Origin: Streptomyces hundungensis
Lineage (GTDB): Bacteria > Actinomycetota > Actinomycetes > Streptomycetales > Streptomycetaceae
Assembly (NCBI RefSeq): GCF_003627815.1
Contig: NZ_CP032698.1
Coordinates: 4,898,001 to 4,962,000 of the forward strand
DNA: 64,000 nucleotides
Reading direction: 5' to 3'
Part shown: positions 8,719 to 16,670 of the stretch, piece by piece
Position numbering within the stretch: the first letter of the stretch is position 1
How the letters are laid out: each line of letters begins with the position of its first letter
Made by a program: the position numbers and the translations under genes
The notes under the pieces: model-generated
Databases searched by the model: none
The model's input: the letters and a program-made list of their open reading frames with translations, nothing else
Told to the model about the DNA's origin: nothing

Positions 8719-8807
8719 GGGGGAATGAAGTCCGGGGGGACCTTTCGGTTTCCACGCCTGTTCGGGTTGCCCTTGTGGGCTTTTTCCCCCTTGCGACGAC
8801 GCAAGGG
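8719..8807 (+). promoter_or_regulatory. Structured leader, copy A, with its Shine-Dalgarno inside a hairpin
   Basis: This 89-nt segment aligns without gaps to 9823-9911. GGGGGAA at its 5' end can pair with TTCCCCC at 8784-8790, enclosing the conserved core that begins CCTTTCGGTTTCC at 8741 and runs to 8763. It is followed by CCTTGCG-ACGA-CGCAAGG at 8789-8806, whose 3' arm holds the AAGGG ribosome site for the ATG at 8817. That layout is typical of a translational switch or a thermosensor-like leader. No known riboswitch class was recognised. Confidence 0.65.
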
Positions 8808-8816
8808 ATGAATCGA

Positions 8817-9251
8817 ATGAACCGCAACTCTCTTCGGATGGCCGCAGTTTCCGCCATCGCCGCCGTCACCCTCGGCGGGGCCGCCGGCCTCGCTCAGGCA
8901 TCCGAGGCCCGGGTGGCCGCGCCGCAGGCCGTCTCCGTCACTCAGCAGGCTCAGCAGGCCGAGGCCCAGCAGGCCGCGCACGCCCTGCTGGCGAGCCCGC
9001 TGGCGGCCCAGCTCACCCCGGCCGAGCAGGCCGAGATGAAGCAGATCGCCAGCGGCGAGTTCACGGCGGCCAGCAAGTGGTCCGCCATCCGCGCCGCCTT
9101 CAGCAAGGTGGGCGGTTTCGCCAAGGCCATCGCCGGCAAGTACAGCGACTTCAAGAAGTGGTACGACGGCCTGTCCTGGTGGGTGAAGGCCCCGCTCGCG
9201 GCCGTCAGCCCCGGCCTGACGATTCTCGACATCTACAACGCCCTGCACTGA
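8817..9251 (+). CDS. Secreted small protein with cationic, Trp-rich C-terminus (bacteriocin-like)
   Basis: The 144-residue pre-protein has a Sec signal peptide with probable cleavage AQA|S after residue 28. An Ala/Gln-rich pro-region (about 29-85) follows. The C-terminus (about 86-144) is cationic with four Trp, including KKWYDGLSWWVKAP, and is predicted to form amphipathic helices. That last part resembles leaderless class II bacteriocins such as aureocin A53 in size, charge and Trp content, without recognised homology. The ATG at 8817 was chosen because AAGGG lies nine bases upstream; the ATG at 8808 is too close to it. A strong terminator follows immediately. The antimicrobial role is inference; a structural or signalling secreted protein is equally possible. 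Confidence 0.75.
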   Translation: MNRNSLRMAAVSAIAAVTLGGAAGLAQASEARVAAPQAVSVTQQAQQAEAQQAAHALLASPLAAQLTPAEQAEMKQIASGEFTAASKWSAIRAAFSKVGGFAKAIAGKYSDFKKWYDGLSWWVKAPLAAVSPGLTILDIYNALH

Positions 9252-9257
9252 TGACAG

Positions 9258-9288
9258 CGGGGGGATCGGCTCGTTGACGATCCCCCCG
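9258..9288 (+). terminator. Strong hairpin after the secreted-peptide gene
   Basis: CGGGGGGATCG at 9258-9268 pairs perfectly with 9278-9288 around a 9-nt loop, seven bases after the stop codon. It should terminate or attenuate most transcripts before the downstream membrane-protein gene. Confidence 0.75.
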
Positions 9289-9405
9289 ACCAGTCGTCCC
9301 GGGGTTGGCTCGACAGCTCCCCGGAGTGTTCAGCGCGCGGTGGCGGCCGGGTCCGTCCGGACGTACCCGGCCGCCACCGCCCCACGCCGAGACGGAGCGT
9401 TTTGG

Positions 9406-9687
9406 ATGAACGACACCAAGTCCCCCCGCGCCACCGCCCCAGGCGCATGGACCCTGCCGCTGCTGGCACTCGCACCGCTGGCGGTCATCGGAATCCTCGG
9501 TGACCGGGCGAGCTCCCTGTGGAGTTCCCTTTCCTGGGTGCTGTGGGCCCTGTCCGTCGTTCTGGTGGCGGCCGAGTGGGCATGGGTGTTCCGCCAGGCC
9601 GCGCGAAGGCCCGCGCACTGGGGTATGTGCATTCTCGTCCACGCCATACTGGCCTGGCAGTTGATCGCCCTCTTGATGAAACTGTGA
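9406..9687 (+). CDS. Small three-helix membrane protein
   Basis: The 93-residue protein begins MNDTKSPRATAPG and has three hydrophobic segments, at about 15-33, 40-62 and 71-92. Short connectors include ERxxRRPAHW-type positive residues (FRQAARRPAHWG). Shine-Dalgarno GGAG precedes the ATG at 9406. No family is recognised. It lies after the secreted-peptide terminator and before the second copy of the structured leader. Small multi-helix membrane proteins often give immunity to a neighbouring peptide toxin, and that is the working hypothesis here. An unrelated envelope role is possible. Confidence 0.75.
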   Translation: MNDTKSPRATAPGAWTLPLLALAPLAVIGILGDRASSLWSSLSWVLWALSVVLVAAEWAWVFRQAARRPAHWGMCILVHAILAWQLIALLMKL

Positions 9688-9822
9688 AGGCTGCCCCGAA
9701 CCTGATAGGGCTCGAATGGGCGGGGATGGCGCAAAGGCCGTAACTGTCATTGTGCCGTGCGCAAATGCTTTATCGGACCCGGAACAGGTAAGGGCGAATT
9801 CGGCGACGGCGACAACGTAGTC

Positions 9823-9911
9823 GGGGGAAGAAGCTCGCGAACGGCCTTTCGGTTTCCACGCCTGTTCAGACTGCCCGTGAAGACTTCCTCCCCCTTGCGA
9901 TAACGCAAGTG
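9823..9911 (+). promoter_or_regulatory. Structured leader, copy B, upstream of the subtilase
   Basis: This copy matches copy A without gaps. The core starting CCTTTCGGTTTCC at 9845 is identical for 23 nt. GGGGGAAGAAG at 9823-9833 can pair with CTTCCTCCCCC at 9884-9894, with compensating changes relative to copy A. The hairpin CTTGCG-ATAA-CGCAAG at 9894-9909 is kept with a changed loop. GAACAGG at 9782-9788 is also complementary to CCTGTTC inside the core. Here the hairpin ends about 130 nt before the subtilase ATG, so its output may differ from copy A. Confidence 0.6.
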
Positions 9912-10041
9912 AACCCTACCCGAGCCCCCCGCCCGTATGCGGTGGCCGTCCGGGCTCGCCCCACGCTCCAGTGCCGCGTCCCCGCCGTACCTCGGCCCGT
10001 TCAAGCCGTTCCCCACCCCTGTTCAAGGAGATACCCCTGCC

Positions 10042-11250
10042 ATGTCATGGGTACGAAGCATCGCCGTGGGTCTGACGGCCCTCGGCGTGGTCACGGCGGG
10101 GCTGTCGTCCACGGCGGCGTCCGGGGCGTCCGCCGCTCCCGCCGGAGCGAGCCGCACGGCGACGGCCGGCGTCACCGACGCCATCCCCGGCAGCTACCTC
10201 GTCACCCTCAAGGATGCGGTTGTCCGTGCCGACTCCGCCGCGGGCCAGGCGGTGGCCCGGAAGTACGGTGCGACCGTGCGGCGCACCTACCACCAGGCCG
10301 TCAACGGCTACTCGATCCGGGCCTCCGCGCAACAGGCCGAGCGGCTCGCCGGGGACCCCGCGGTCGCGTCCGTCTCGGCCAACCGCGCCTTCCACGTCAC
10401 CGGCACCCAGCCCCGGCCGCCGTCCTGGGGCCTCGACCGGATCGACCAGCACAAGCTCCCGCTGGATCGGAGCTACACCTACCCGGCCGGCGCCGGGGCC
10501 GGCGTGACCGCGTACATCATCGACAGCGGGGTGCGCATCAGCCACCAGGACTTCGGCGGCCGGGCCTCGTACGGCTATGACGCCGTCGACGACGACCAGA
10601 TCGCCCAGGACGGATACGGTCACGGCACCCACGTCGCCGCCATCGCCGCGGGCAACCGCTACGGCGTCGCCAAGAAGGCGAAGATCGTCGCGGTGCGGGT
10701 GCTCGACGACGCGGGCTCCGGCACCACCGAAGGGATCGTCGCGGGCATCGACTGGGTGACGCGGCACGCGGCCAAGCCCGCCGTCGCCAACCTGTCGCTC
10801 AGCGGCGGGGCGGACGCGGTGGTCGACCAGGCCGTCAGACGGTCCATCGCCTCCGGCGTGACGTACACCGTCGCGGCGGGCAACGACAACGAGGACGCCG
10901 CCAAACACTCCCCGGCCCGCGTCCGCGAAGCCATCACGGTGGGCTCCACCACCGAGCGCGACGCCCGCGAGGCCCTCTCCAACTACGGTGCGGCACTTGA
11001 CCTGTTCGCCCCGGGGGAGTCCATCGCCTCGGCCTGGAACGCGAGCGACACCGCCACCGTCACCGACTCCGGTACGTCCATGGCCGCCCCGCACGTGGCC
11101 GGAGCCGCCGCGCTCTACCTGGCGGCCCACCCGAAGGCGCGACCCGCCCAGGTCGCCGCCGCACTGACCGCCGCGGCCACGACCGGCGCCGTCACCAGGC
11201 CCGGCGCCGGCTCCCCCGACCGGCTGCTCGCCATCGGGGCGCGCCGCTGA
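10042..11250 (+). CDS. Secreted S8 subtilisin-like serine protease (proteinase K type)
   Basis: The 402-residue pre-pro-enzyme has a Sec signal peptide (about 1-33) and an I9 inhibitor-type propeptide with PGSYLVTLKD (about 50-120). The catalytic domain shows Asp in YIIDSGV (about 158), His in GHGTHVAAIAAG (about 196) and Ser in GTSMAAPHVAG (about 349), with oxyanion Asn in AAGNDNED. It should be autoprocessed and released as an extracellular endopeptidase. The ATG at 10042 follows AAGGAGA. Its leader is nearly identical to that of the secreted small protein gene 1.2 kb upstream, which suggests coordinated expression and possibly processing of that protein. Confidence 0.95.
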   Translation: MSWVRSIAVGLTALGVVTAGLSSTAASGASAAPAGASRTATAGVTDAIPGSYLVTLKDAVVRADSAAGQAVARKYGATVRRTYHQAVNGYSIRASAQQAERLAGDPAVASVSANRAFHVTGTQPRPPSWGLDRIDQHKLPLDRSYTYPAGAGAGVTAYIIDSGVRISHQDFGGRASYGYDAVDDDQIAQDGYGHGTHVAAIAAGNRYGVAKKAKIVAVRVLDDAGSGTTEGIVAGIDWVTRHAAKPAVANLSLSGGADAVVDQAVRRSIASGVTYTVAAGNDNEDAAKHSPARVREAITVGSTTERDAREALSNYGAALDLFAPGESIASAWNASDTATVTDSGTSMAAPHVAGAAALYLAAHPKARPAQVAAALTAAATTGAVTRPGAGSPDRLLAIGARR

Positions 11251-11277
11251 CCCCACCGCCGCCCGCACACCCCTTGC

Positions 11278-11292
11278 CTGACGGTGCGTCAG
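11278..11292. promoter_or_regulatory. CTGAC-N5-GTCAG operator, site 2
   Basis: CTGACGGTGCGTCAG lies upstream of the LLM-SDR operon and is identical to the copy at 13225. A second, slightly degenerate copy follows 41 bp later, giving a tandem operator around the promoter. Confidence 0.7.
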
Positions 11293-11318
11293 CTATGACG
11301 ATGGGGCCACCATGTCAG

Positions 11319-11333
11319 GTGACGGGTCGTCAG
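11319..11333. promoter_or_regulatory. CTGAC-N5-GTCAG operator, site 3 (one mismatch)
   Basis: GTGACGGGTCGTCAG keeps the TGACG...CGTCA core. It ends 23 bp before the GTG at 11357, which argues that the upstream ATG at 11312 is not the real start. Confidence 0.6.
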
Positions 11334-11356
11334 ATCAGGGTGGAGGCGGGCGTACG

Positions 11357-12301
11357 GTGCCGATATTGCCGAACGGTCGACTGGTGTACGGGATGCAGCT
11401 CCCGATCCAGTCGCAGAGCACCATCTACGCGGAGCCGTGGGAGGCGGACGCGGGGCCGGGGGATCTGGCCGAGATCGCCCGCGCCGCCGAACGCTCCGGC
11501 TTCGCCTACCTCGCGAGCTGCGACCACGTGGCCATCCCGCGGCGGCTCGCGGGCGCGATGAGCACCATCTGGTACGACCCGGTCGCCACCCTCTCCTTCC
11601 TGGCCGGGGTCACCGACCGGATCCTGCTCATGAGCCATGTCGCGGTGGCCGGGCTCCGGCACCCGCTGATCACCGCCAAGCAGTACGCGACCCTGGACCA
11701 CCTCAGCGGTGGCCGGCTGATCCTGGGCGTGGGGGCGGGACACGTACGGGAGGAGTTCGAGGCGGTCGGCGCGGACTTCGACGGACGCGGGCCCGCCCTC
11801 GACGAGACCGTAGACGCGCTCCGTGCCGCGCTCGGCCCGGAGGAGTACCCCTCCTTCCGGGGCGAGCGCTTCGCCTTCGAGGGGCTCGGCCAGCGGCCCC
11901 GGCCCGCCCAGCGGCACGTCCCGATCTGGGTGGGCGGCTCGTCCCCCGCGGCCGTGCGGCGCGCCGCCCTGCGCGGTGACGGCTGGCTCCCCCAGGGCGA
12001 TCCGAGAAAGGCGCTGCCGGCCCAGATCGGCCGGCTGAAGTCCCTGCGCGAACAGGCCGGGATCGTCGACCCCATCACGGTCGGCGCGATCACCGAGGCG
12101 CTGTACGTGGGTGATCCCGGCTGGGAGACAGGGCGGCGCACCCTCACCGGCAAACCCGAGCTCCTGGCCGAGTCGCTGCGGGCGTACCGGGCGATGGGCG
12201 TGGACCAGATCCAGGTGCGCTTCCGGTCCCGGGACCTCGGTGAACTCCTGGACCAGATCGCCGCGTTCGGAGCCGACGTCGCCCCGCACCTCCATGACTG
12301 A
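11357..12301 (+). CDS. LLM-family (luciferase-like, F420/FMN) oxidoreductase
   Basis: The 314-residue protein is a TIM-barrel luciferase-like monooxygenase or F420-dependent dehydrogenase. Family features are the N-terminal strand YGMQLP, LTS-type substrate region SHVAVAGLRHP, the AKQYATLDHLSGGRLILGVGAG block and PIWVGGSSPAAVRRAA in the C-terminal half. The last two bind cofactor phosphate in this fold. The GTG at 11357 was preferred because GGAGG lies ten bases upstream and the operator overlaps the earlier ATG. An SDR gene follows 40 bp later, so the two form an operon under the CTGAC-N5-GTCAG palindromes. Cofactor choice and substrate are not decided by sequence. Confidence 0.85.
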   Translation: MPILPNGRLVYGMQLPIQSQSTIYAEPWEADAGPGDLAEIARAAERSGFAYLASCDHVAIPRRLAGAMSTIWYDPVATLSFLAGVTDRILLMSHVAVAGLRHPLITAKQYATLDHLSGGRLILGVGAGHVREEFEAVGADFDGRGPALDETVDALRAALGPEEYPSFRGERFAFEGLGQRPRPAQRHVPIWVGGSSPAAVRRAALRGDGWLPQGDPRKALPAQIGRLKSLREQAGIVDPITVGAITEALYVGDPGWETGRRTLTGKPELLAESLRAYRAMGVDQIQVRFRSRDLGELLDQIAAFGADVAPHLHD

Positions 12302-12341
12302 ACCGCTCGACGGCCAGGACATCAACCACCAGGAGGACCGC

Positions 12342-13127
12342 ATGGGCAAGCTCGATGGGCGGGTCGTCTTCATCACCGGCGGTGCGCGCGGACAGGGCGA
12401 ACAGGAGGCGCGGCTGTTCGTGGCCGAAGGGGCCAGGGTCGTCATCACCGACGTCCTGGACGAGCAAGGAGAGGCCCTTGCCAAGGAGTTGGGGCCGGAG
12501 GTGGCCCGCTATCTCCATCTCGACGTGAGCCGCGAAGAGGAGTGGACGGCGGCCGTCACCGCCGCCAAGGACGCCTTCGGAAGCGTGGACGGCCTGGTGA
12601 ACAACGCCGGGATCCTGCGCTTCAACGCCCTGGTGGACACGCCCCTGGACGAGTTCATGCGGGTGGTCCAGGTCAACCAGGTGGGCTGCTTCCTCGGCAT
12701 CAAGACCGTCGCCCCGGAGATCGGCGCGGCGGGCGGCGGCACCATCGTCAACACCGCCTCGTACACGGCGCTGACCGGGATGAGCGCGGTCGGCACCTAT
12801 GCGGCCACCAAACACGCCATCCTCGGGCTCACCCGGGTCGCCGCGATGGAACTCGCCCACCTGGGCATCCGGGTCAACGCGGTGTGCCCCGGCGCCATCG
12901 ACACCGCGATGTCCAACCCCGCGCAACTGGACCCGACGGCGGACCACGCGGAGACCTCGGCCGCCCTCGACGACCTCTACCGCAAGCTCGTCCCGCTGGG
13001 CCGGGTGGGCAAACCCGAGGAAGTGGCGGCGCTGGCCCTGTTCCTGTCGAGCCAGGACTCCTCGTACATCACGGGCCAGCCGTTCGTGATCGACGGGGGG
13101 TGGCTGGCGGGGGTTTCGCTCTTCTGA
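12342..13127 (+). CDS. Short-chain dehydrogenase/reductase (3-alpha/20-beta-HSD-like)
   Basis: The 261-residue classical SDR has the NAD(P)-binding motif TGGARGQG near 14, the structural NNAG near 88 and the catalytic YxxxK in TYAATKHAI near 153-157 with upstream Ser. The acidic residue in TDVLD after the second strand predicts NAD preference. The closest familiar relatives are 3-alpha/20-beta-hydroxysteroid dehydrogenases, but such similarity covers many alcohol oxidations. It follows the LLM gene with an AGGAGG Shine-Dalgarno and is likely co-transcribed with it, so it may act on the same metabolite. Confidence 0.9.
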   Translation: MGKLDGRVVFITGGARGQGEQEARLFVAEGARVVITDVLDEQGEALAKELGPEVARYLHLDVSREEEWTAAVTAAKDAFGSVDGLVNNAGILRFNALVDTPLDEFMRVVQVNQVGCFLGIKTVAPEIGAAGGGTIVNTASYTALTGMSAVGTYAATKHAILGLTRVAAMELAHLGIRVNAVCPGAIDTAMSNPAQLDPTADHAETSAALDDLYRKLVPLGRVGKPEEVAALALFLSSQDSSYITGQPFVIDGGWLAGVSLF

Positions 13128-13162
13128 GACCGCGTCCGGGCGGCCCTATCGCGGGCCGCTGG

Positions 13163-13177
13163 CTGACTACGCGTCAG
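13163..13177. promoter_or_regulatory. CTGAC-N5-GTCAG operator, site 4
   Basis: CTGACTACGCGTCAG has perfect 5-bp arms with a diverged centre. It lies 62 bp upstream of site 5, giving a double operator before the second LLM gene. Confidence 0.6.
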
Positions 13178-13224
13178 GTATTGACGCCTCCGGCACCCGG
13201 TGGAACAGTCGAGCTCATCACAAT

Positions 13225-13239
13225 CTGACGGTGCGTCAG
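13225..13239. promoter_or_regulatory. CTGAC-N5-GTCAG operator, site 5
   Basis: CTGACGGTGCGTCAG, identical to site 2, ends 32 bp before the TTG start of the second LLM gene. Confidence 0.7.
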
Positions 13240-13271
13240 AAACACGTGGTACCTCATGAAGGAGAAGTCCC

Positions 13272-14399
13272 TTGGAATTCGGACTCTTTGTGCAGGGATA
13301 CGTGCCGGCGGCACGGTCCGCGGTCGATCCCATGGCGGAGCACAAGGCGCTGATGGAGGAGACGAAGTACGTCATCCAGGCCGACAAGTCCGGCTTCAAG
13401 TACGCCTGGGCCTCCGAGCACCACTTCCTGGAGGAGTACTCCCACCTCTCGGCCAACGAGGTCTTCCTCGGCTACCTCGCGCACGCCACCGAGCGCATCC
13501 ACCTCGGCTCGGGCATCTTCAACCCGCTGGCCCAGGTCAACCACCCGGTGAAGGTCGCCGAGAAGGTGGCCATGCTCGACCACCTCTCCGAGGGACGCTT
13601 CGAGTTCGGCAGCGGGCGCGGCGCGGGGTCGCACGAGATCCTGGGGTTCATACCGGGCGTCACCGACATGAACTACACCAAGGAGATCTGGGAAGAGACC
13701 ATCGCGGAGTTCCCCAAGATGTGGCTCCAGGAGGAGTACCCGGGGTTCCAGGGCAAGCACTGGTCGCTGCCGCCCCGCAAGATCTTCCCCAAGCCGTACG
13801 GGAAGTCACACCCGGCCATGTGGTACGCCGCCGGGTCGCCGCCCTCGTACGCCATGGCGGCGCGCAAGGGGCTCGGGGTGCTCGGGTTCTCCGTGCAGAA
13901 GGTCTCCGACATGGAGTGGGTCCTTGAGCAGTACAAGACGGCCATCCAGGAGGCCGAGCCGATCGGTGACTTCGTCAACGACAACGTCATGGTGACGTCG
14001 ACGGCCATCTGTGCGCCCACGCACGACGAGGCGGTCCGGATCGCCGTGAACGGCGGGCTCAACCGGCTCCAGTCGCTGGTGTTCCGCTACCACGACACGT
14101 TCCCCCGTCCCGAGGGGATTCCGGAGTGGCCCGAGCTCCTGCCGGAGTACAGCGCGGAGATCATCGAGTTGCTCATCGCGGAGGAGCTGATGATCTGCGG
14201 GGATCCGGGGGAGGTTGCGGCGCAGTGCAAGCGGTGGGAGCAGGCGGGGGCGGATCAGTTGTCGTTCGGGCTGCCGATCGGGGTGTCCTTCGAGGACACG
14301 CTCCAGACGATTCGGCTCATCGGGGAGCATGTCATTCCGAAGATCGACACGGACCCGGTCCACCGCACGACCCGCTTCCGCGCGACCACAACCCCCTGA
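13272..14399 (+). CDS. LLM-class flavin-dependent monooxygenase (alkanal monooxygenase-like)
   Basis: The 375-residue protein begins MEFGLFVQGY at a TTG codon preceded by AAGGAGA. It shows the bacterial luciferase alpha-chain pattern: ASEHHFLEEYSHLSANEVFLGYL, GSGIFNPLAQVNHPVKVAEKVAMLDHLSEGRFEFGSGRG split over about 53-120, and a C-terminal cofactor-binding part with CGDPGEVAAQCKRW. This subgroup usually uses reduced FMN with oxygen rather than F420. Two copies of the shared palindrome lie upstream, linking it to the LLM-SDR operon. It is followed by an intergenic repeat tract, so transcription probably ends there. Confidence 0.88.
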   Translation: MEFGLFVQGYVPAARSAVDPMAEHKALMEETKYVIQADKSGFKYAWASEHHFLEEYSHLSANEVFLGYLAHATERIHLGSGIFNPLAQVNHPVKVAEKVAMLDHLSEGRFEFGSGRGAGSHEILGFIPGVTDMNYTKEIWEETIAEFPKMWLQEEYPGFQGKHWSLPPRKIFPKPYGKSHPAMWYAAGSPPSYAMAARKGLGVLGFSVQKVSDMEWVLEQYKTAIQEAEPIGDFVNDNVMVTSTAICAPTHDEAVRIAVNGGLNRLQSLVFRYHDTFPRPEGIPEWPELLPEYSAEIIELLIAEELMICGDPGEVAAQCKRWEQAGADQLSFGLPIGVSFEDTLQTIRLIGEHVIPKIDTDPVHRTTRFRATTTP

Positions 14400-14410
14400 C
14401 CCCGACCCCC

Positions 14411-14690
14411 CTGGGGCTCCGCCCCAGACCCCGTATCGCGCCTGAACGGCACTCGTCCTCCATCGCCGGACGGGCTGAGGTGCTGGCCAGCGCCGAGCAG
14501 TTAAGGGGCGCGGGGAACTGCGCGACCAGCCACCCACGGCCCGCAGACGCCCTGGGGCTCCGCCCCAGACCCCGTTCGTGCCTGAACGGCGCTCGTCCTC
14601 AATCGCCGGACGGGCTGAAGTGCTGACCAGCACCGAGTATTTAGGGGCGCGGGGAACTGCGCGATCAGCCACCTGCGGGCCGCAGTCGAA
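14411..14690. repeat. Intergenic repeat family, two tandem ~141-bp units
   Basis: Two near-identical units start at 14411 and 14552. Each has CTGGGGCTCCGCCCCAG, then CCTGAACGGC and CGCCGGACGGGCTGA, and ends in GGGGCGCGGGGAACTGCGCG. The same modules recur near 18.2, 20.3 and 61.0 kb. They are non-coding, rich in inverted repeats and typical of Streptomyces intergenic repeats, probably acting as terminators. No gene is seen from 14400 to 14930. Confidence 0.8.
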
Positions 14691-14930
14691 TCGATCCCCC
14701 CGGAGGGTTTCGGGAAGGGGTGGGGTGGGGGCTGCATCGGGGCCCGGGGCGGAGCCCCGAACAGACGCGGGGCGGTGTCTTCCCGGACCGCCGCCTCGTA
14801 CCCGCCCCCGGCCGGAGGCCATTCGCGGCGACCCCCGGCCGGGGGCGCCCCACCCCCGAAAGAGATACCGCGCACCCCGCGGAGGCGACCCCCGTACGCG
14901 ATCGCCCAGCGCAAGGGAGAAAGGGATCCC

Positions 14931-16670
14931 ATGCTCGACCACCTGATCAAGGGCGCCACCCTCGTGGACGGCACCGGCGCCCCGCCCCGGACCGCCGACG
15001 TCGGGATCCGGGGCGGCCGGATCGCCCTCGTCGAAGCCCCCGGCACCGTCACCGAGGCCGCCGCGAGCAGCGAGGACGCCTCCGGTCTCGTCCTCGCCCC
15101 CGGTTTCGTCGACCCGCACACCCACTACGACGCCCAGCTCTTCTGGGACCCGTACGCCACCCCGTCCATGAACCACGGCGTGACCACCGTCGCCGGCGGC
15201 AACTGCGGATTCACCCTCGCCCCGCTCCACCCGGACCGTCCCGAGGACGCCGACTACACCCGCCGGATGATGTCCAAGGTGGAGGGCATGTCCCTCAAGG
15301 CCCTTGAGGAAGGCGTCAGTTGGGGGTGGTCCAGCTTCGGTGACTACCTCGGCGCGCTGGAGGGGCGCATCGCCGTGAACGCCGGGTTCATGGTCGGGCA
15401 CTGCGCCCTGCGACGCCATGTCATGGGCCCGGACGCGGTCGGCGGACAGCCCACCCCCGAGCAGCTCGACGCCATGCTCGCGCTGCTCCACGACGCGATG
15501 GACGCCGGCGCCTGGGGTCTGTCCACCACCCAGTCCTCCACCCACTCCGACGGCGACGGCAGGCCCGTCGCCTCCCGGCACGCGCTGCCCGCCGAACTCC
15601 TCGCGCTGAGCGCGGCCGTCGGGCAGCACGAGGGGACACAGCTCGAAGCGATCGTCGCCGGGTGCCTCGACCAGTTCGCGGACGACGAGATCGACCTACT
15701 GGTGGAGATGAGCGCCGCCGCGGGACGCCCGCTCAACTGGAACGTACTGACCATCGACGCCGCCGTACCCGAACGCGTACCGCGTCAGCTCGTGCCAAGT
15801 GAGCGCGCCCGCAAGGCCGGTGGGCGGATCGTGGCGTTGACCATGCCGATCCTCACGCCGATGAACATGTCGCTCGGCACGTTCTGCGCCCTCAACCTCA
15901 TCCCCGGCTGGGGCGACATCCTCGCCCTGCCCGTCCCCGAGCGCATCGACCGGCTGCGCGACGCCGGCGTACGGGCCGAGATGCTGCGCCGCGCCGACAG
16001 CAAGGAGGCCGGGATCTTCCGCCGCCTCGCCAACTTCGGGCGGTACGTCATCGGCGACACCTACAGCCCCGAGAACGAGGGCCTTTCGGGGCGGGTCGTC
16101 GGCGACATCGCCGCCGAGCGGGGGCTCGACCCCTTCCACTGCCTCGTCGAGATCTGCGCCAACGACCGTTTGCGTACGGTGCTGTGGCCCATGCCGACCG
16201 ACAACGACCCCGCCACCTGGGCGCTGCGGCGCGAGACGTGGGAGCACGAGGACGTGCTGCTCGGCGGGTCCGACGCGGGGGCGCACCTGGACCGGATGTG
16301 CGGGGCGCCGTACACCACGCGCTTCCTCGGGGACTGTCTGCGCGGGCGCAGGCTCGTCCCGCTGGAGCGGGCCGTGAAGATGCTCACCGACGATCCTGCC
16401 CGGCTCTTCGGGTTGCGGGAGCGCGGCCGCATCGAGGAGGGGTTCCATGCCGACCTCGTCCTGTTCGACCCGGAACGGATCGAGGCCGGGCCCGCCACTC
16501 TCGTGCACGACCTGCCGGGCGACAGCCCCCGGCTCGACTCCAAGGCGATCGGCATCGTCTCGGTACGGGTCAACGGCGTCGAGACGCTCCGCGACGACCG
16601 GGTGACGGGGGCCGTGCCCGGCACGGTCCTGCGCTCCGGACGCGACACCAGGACGGTGAGCACCAAGTGA
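14931..16670 (+). CDS. N-acyl-D-amino-acid deacylase family amidohydrolase
   Basis: The 579-residue protein is an amidohydrolase-3/D-aminoacylase homologue. It has the N-terminal urease-like beta segment LIKGATLVDGTGAPPRTADVGIRGG, the metal motif GFVDPHTHYDAQ with HxH at about 63-65, the GNCG motif near 90, and a late Asp in LLGGSDAGAHLD. D-aminoacylases hydrolyse N-acyl-D-amino acids with a Cys (here CG of NCG) and His as zinc ligands. The ATG at 14931 follows AAGGGAGAAAGGG. An aldehyde dehydrogenase gene overlaps its stop codon, so the two are translationally coupled. The actual substrate may be a different cyclic amide or carbamate. Confidence 0.88.
   Translation: MLDHLIKGATLVDGTGAPPRTADVGIRGGRIALVEAPGTVTEAAASSEDASGLVLAPGFVDPHTHYDAQLFWDPYATPSMNHGVTTVAGGNCGFTLAPLHPDRPEDADYTRRMMSKVEGMSLKALEEGVSWGWSSFGDYLGALEGRIAVNAGFMVGHCALRRHVMGPDAVGGQPTPEQLDAMLALLHDAMDAGAWGLSTTQSSTHSDGDGRPVASRHALPAELLALSAAVGQHEGTQLEAIVAGCLDQFADDEIDLLVEMSAAAGRPLNWNVLTIDAAVPERVPRQLVPSERARKAGGRIVALTMPILTPMNMSLGTFCALNLIPGWGDILALPVPERIDRLRDAGVRAEMLRRADSKEAGIFRRLANFGRYVIGDTYSPENEGLSGRVVGDIAAERGLDPFHCLVEICANDRLRTVLWPMPTDNDPATWALRRETWEHEDVLLGGSDAGAHLDRMCGAPYTTRFLGDCLRGRRLVPLERAVKMLTDDPARLFGLRERGRIEEGFHADLVLFDPERIEAGPATLVHDLPGDSPRLDSKAIGIVSVRVNGVETLRDDRVTGAVPGTVLRSGRDTRTVSTK

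Noticed and set aside
8719..8807. Assignment of the duplicated leader to the c-di-AMP (ydaO) or cobalamin riboswitch
   Set aside because: The conserved blocks I know for those classes are not visible, so no class name is given.
11312..11356. Earlier ATG start for the first LLM gene
   Set aside because: The start would place an operator copy inside the coding region and has a weaker ribosome site than the GTG at 11357.
14411..14690. Tandem 141-bp units as a CRISPR array or an insertion sequence
   Set aside because: The units are contiguous without unique spacers and encode no transposase. They match other non-coding clusters in the window.
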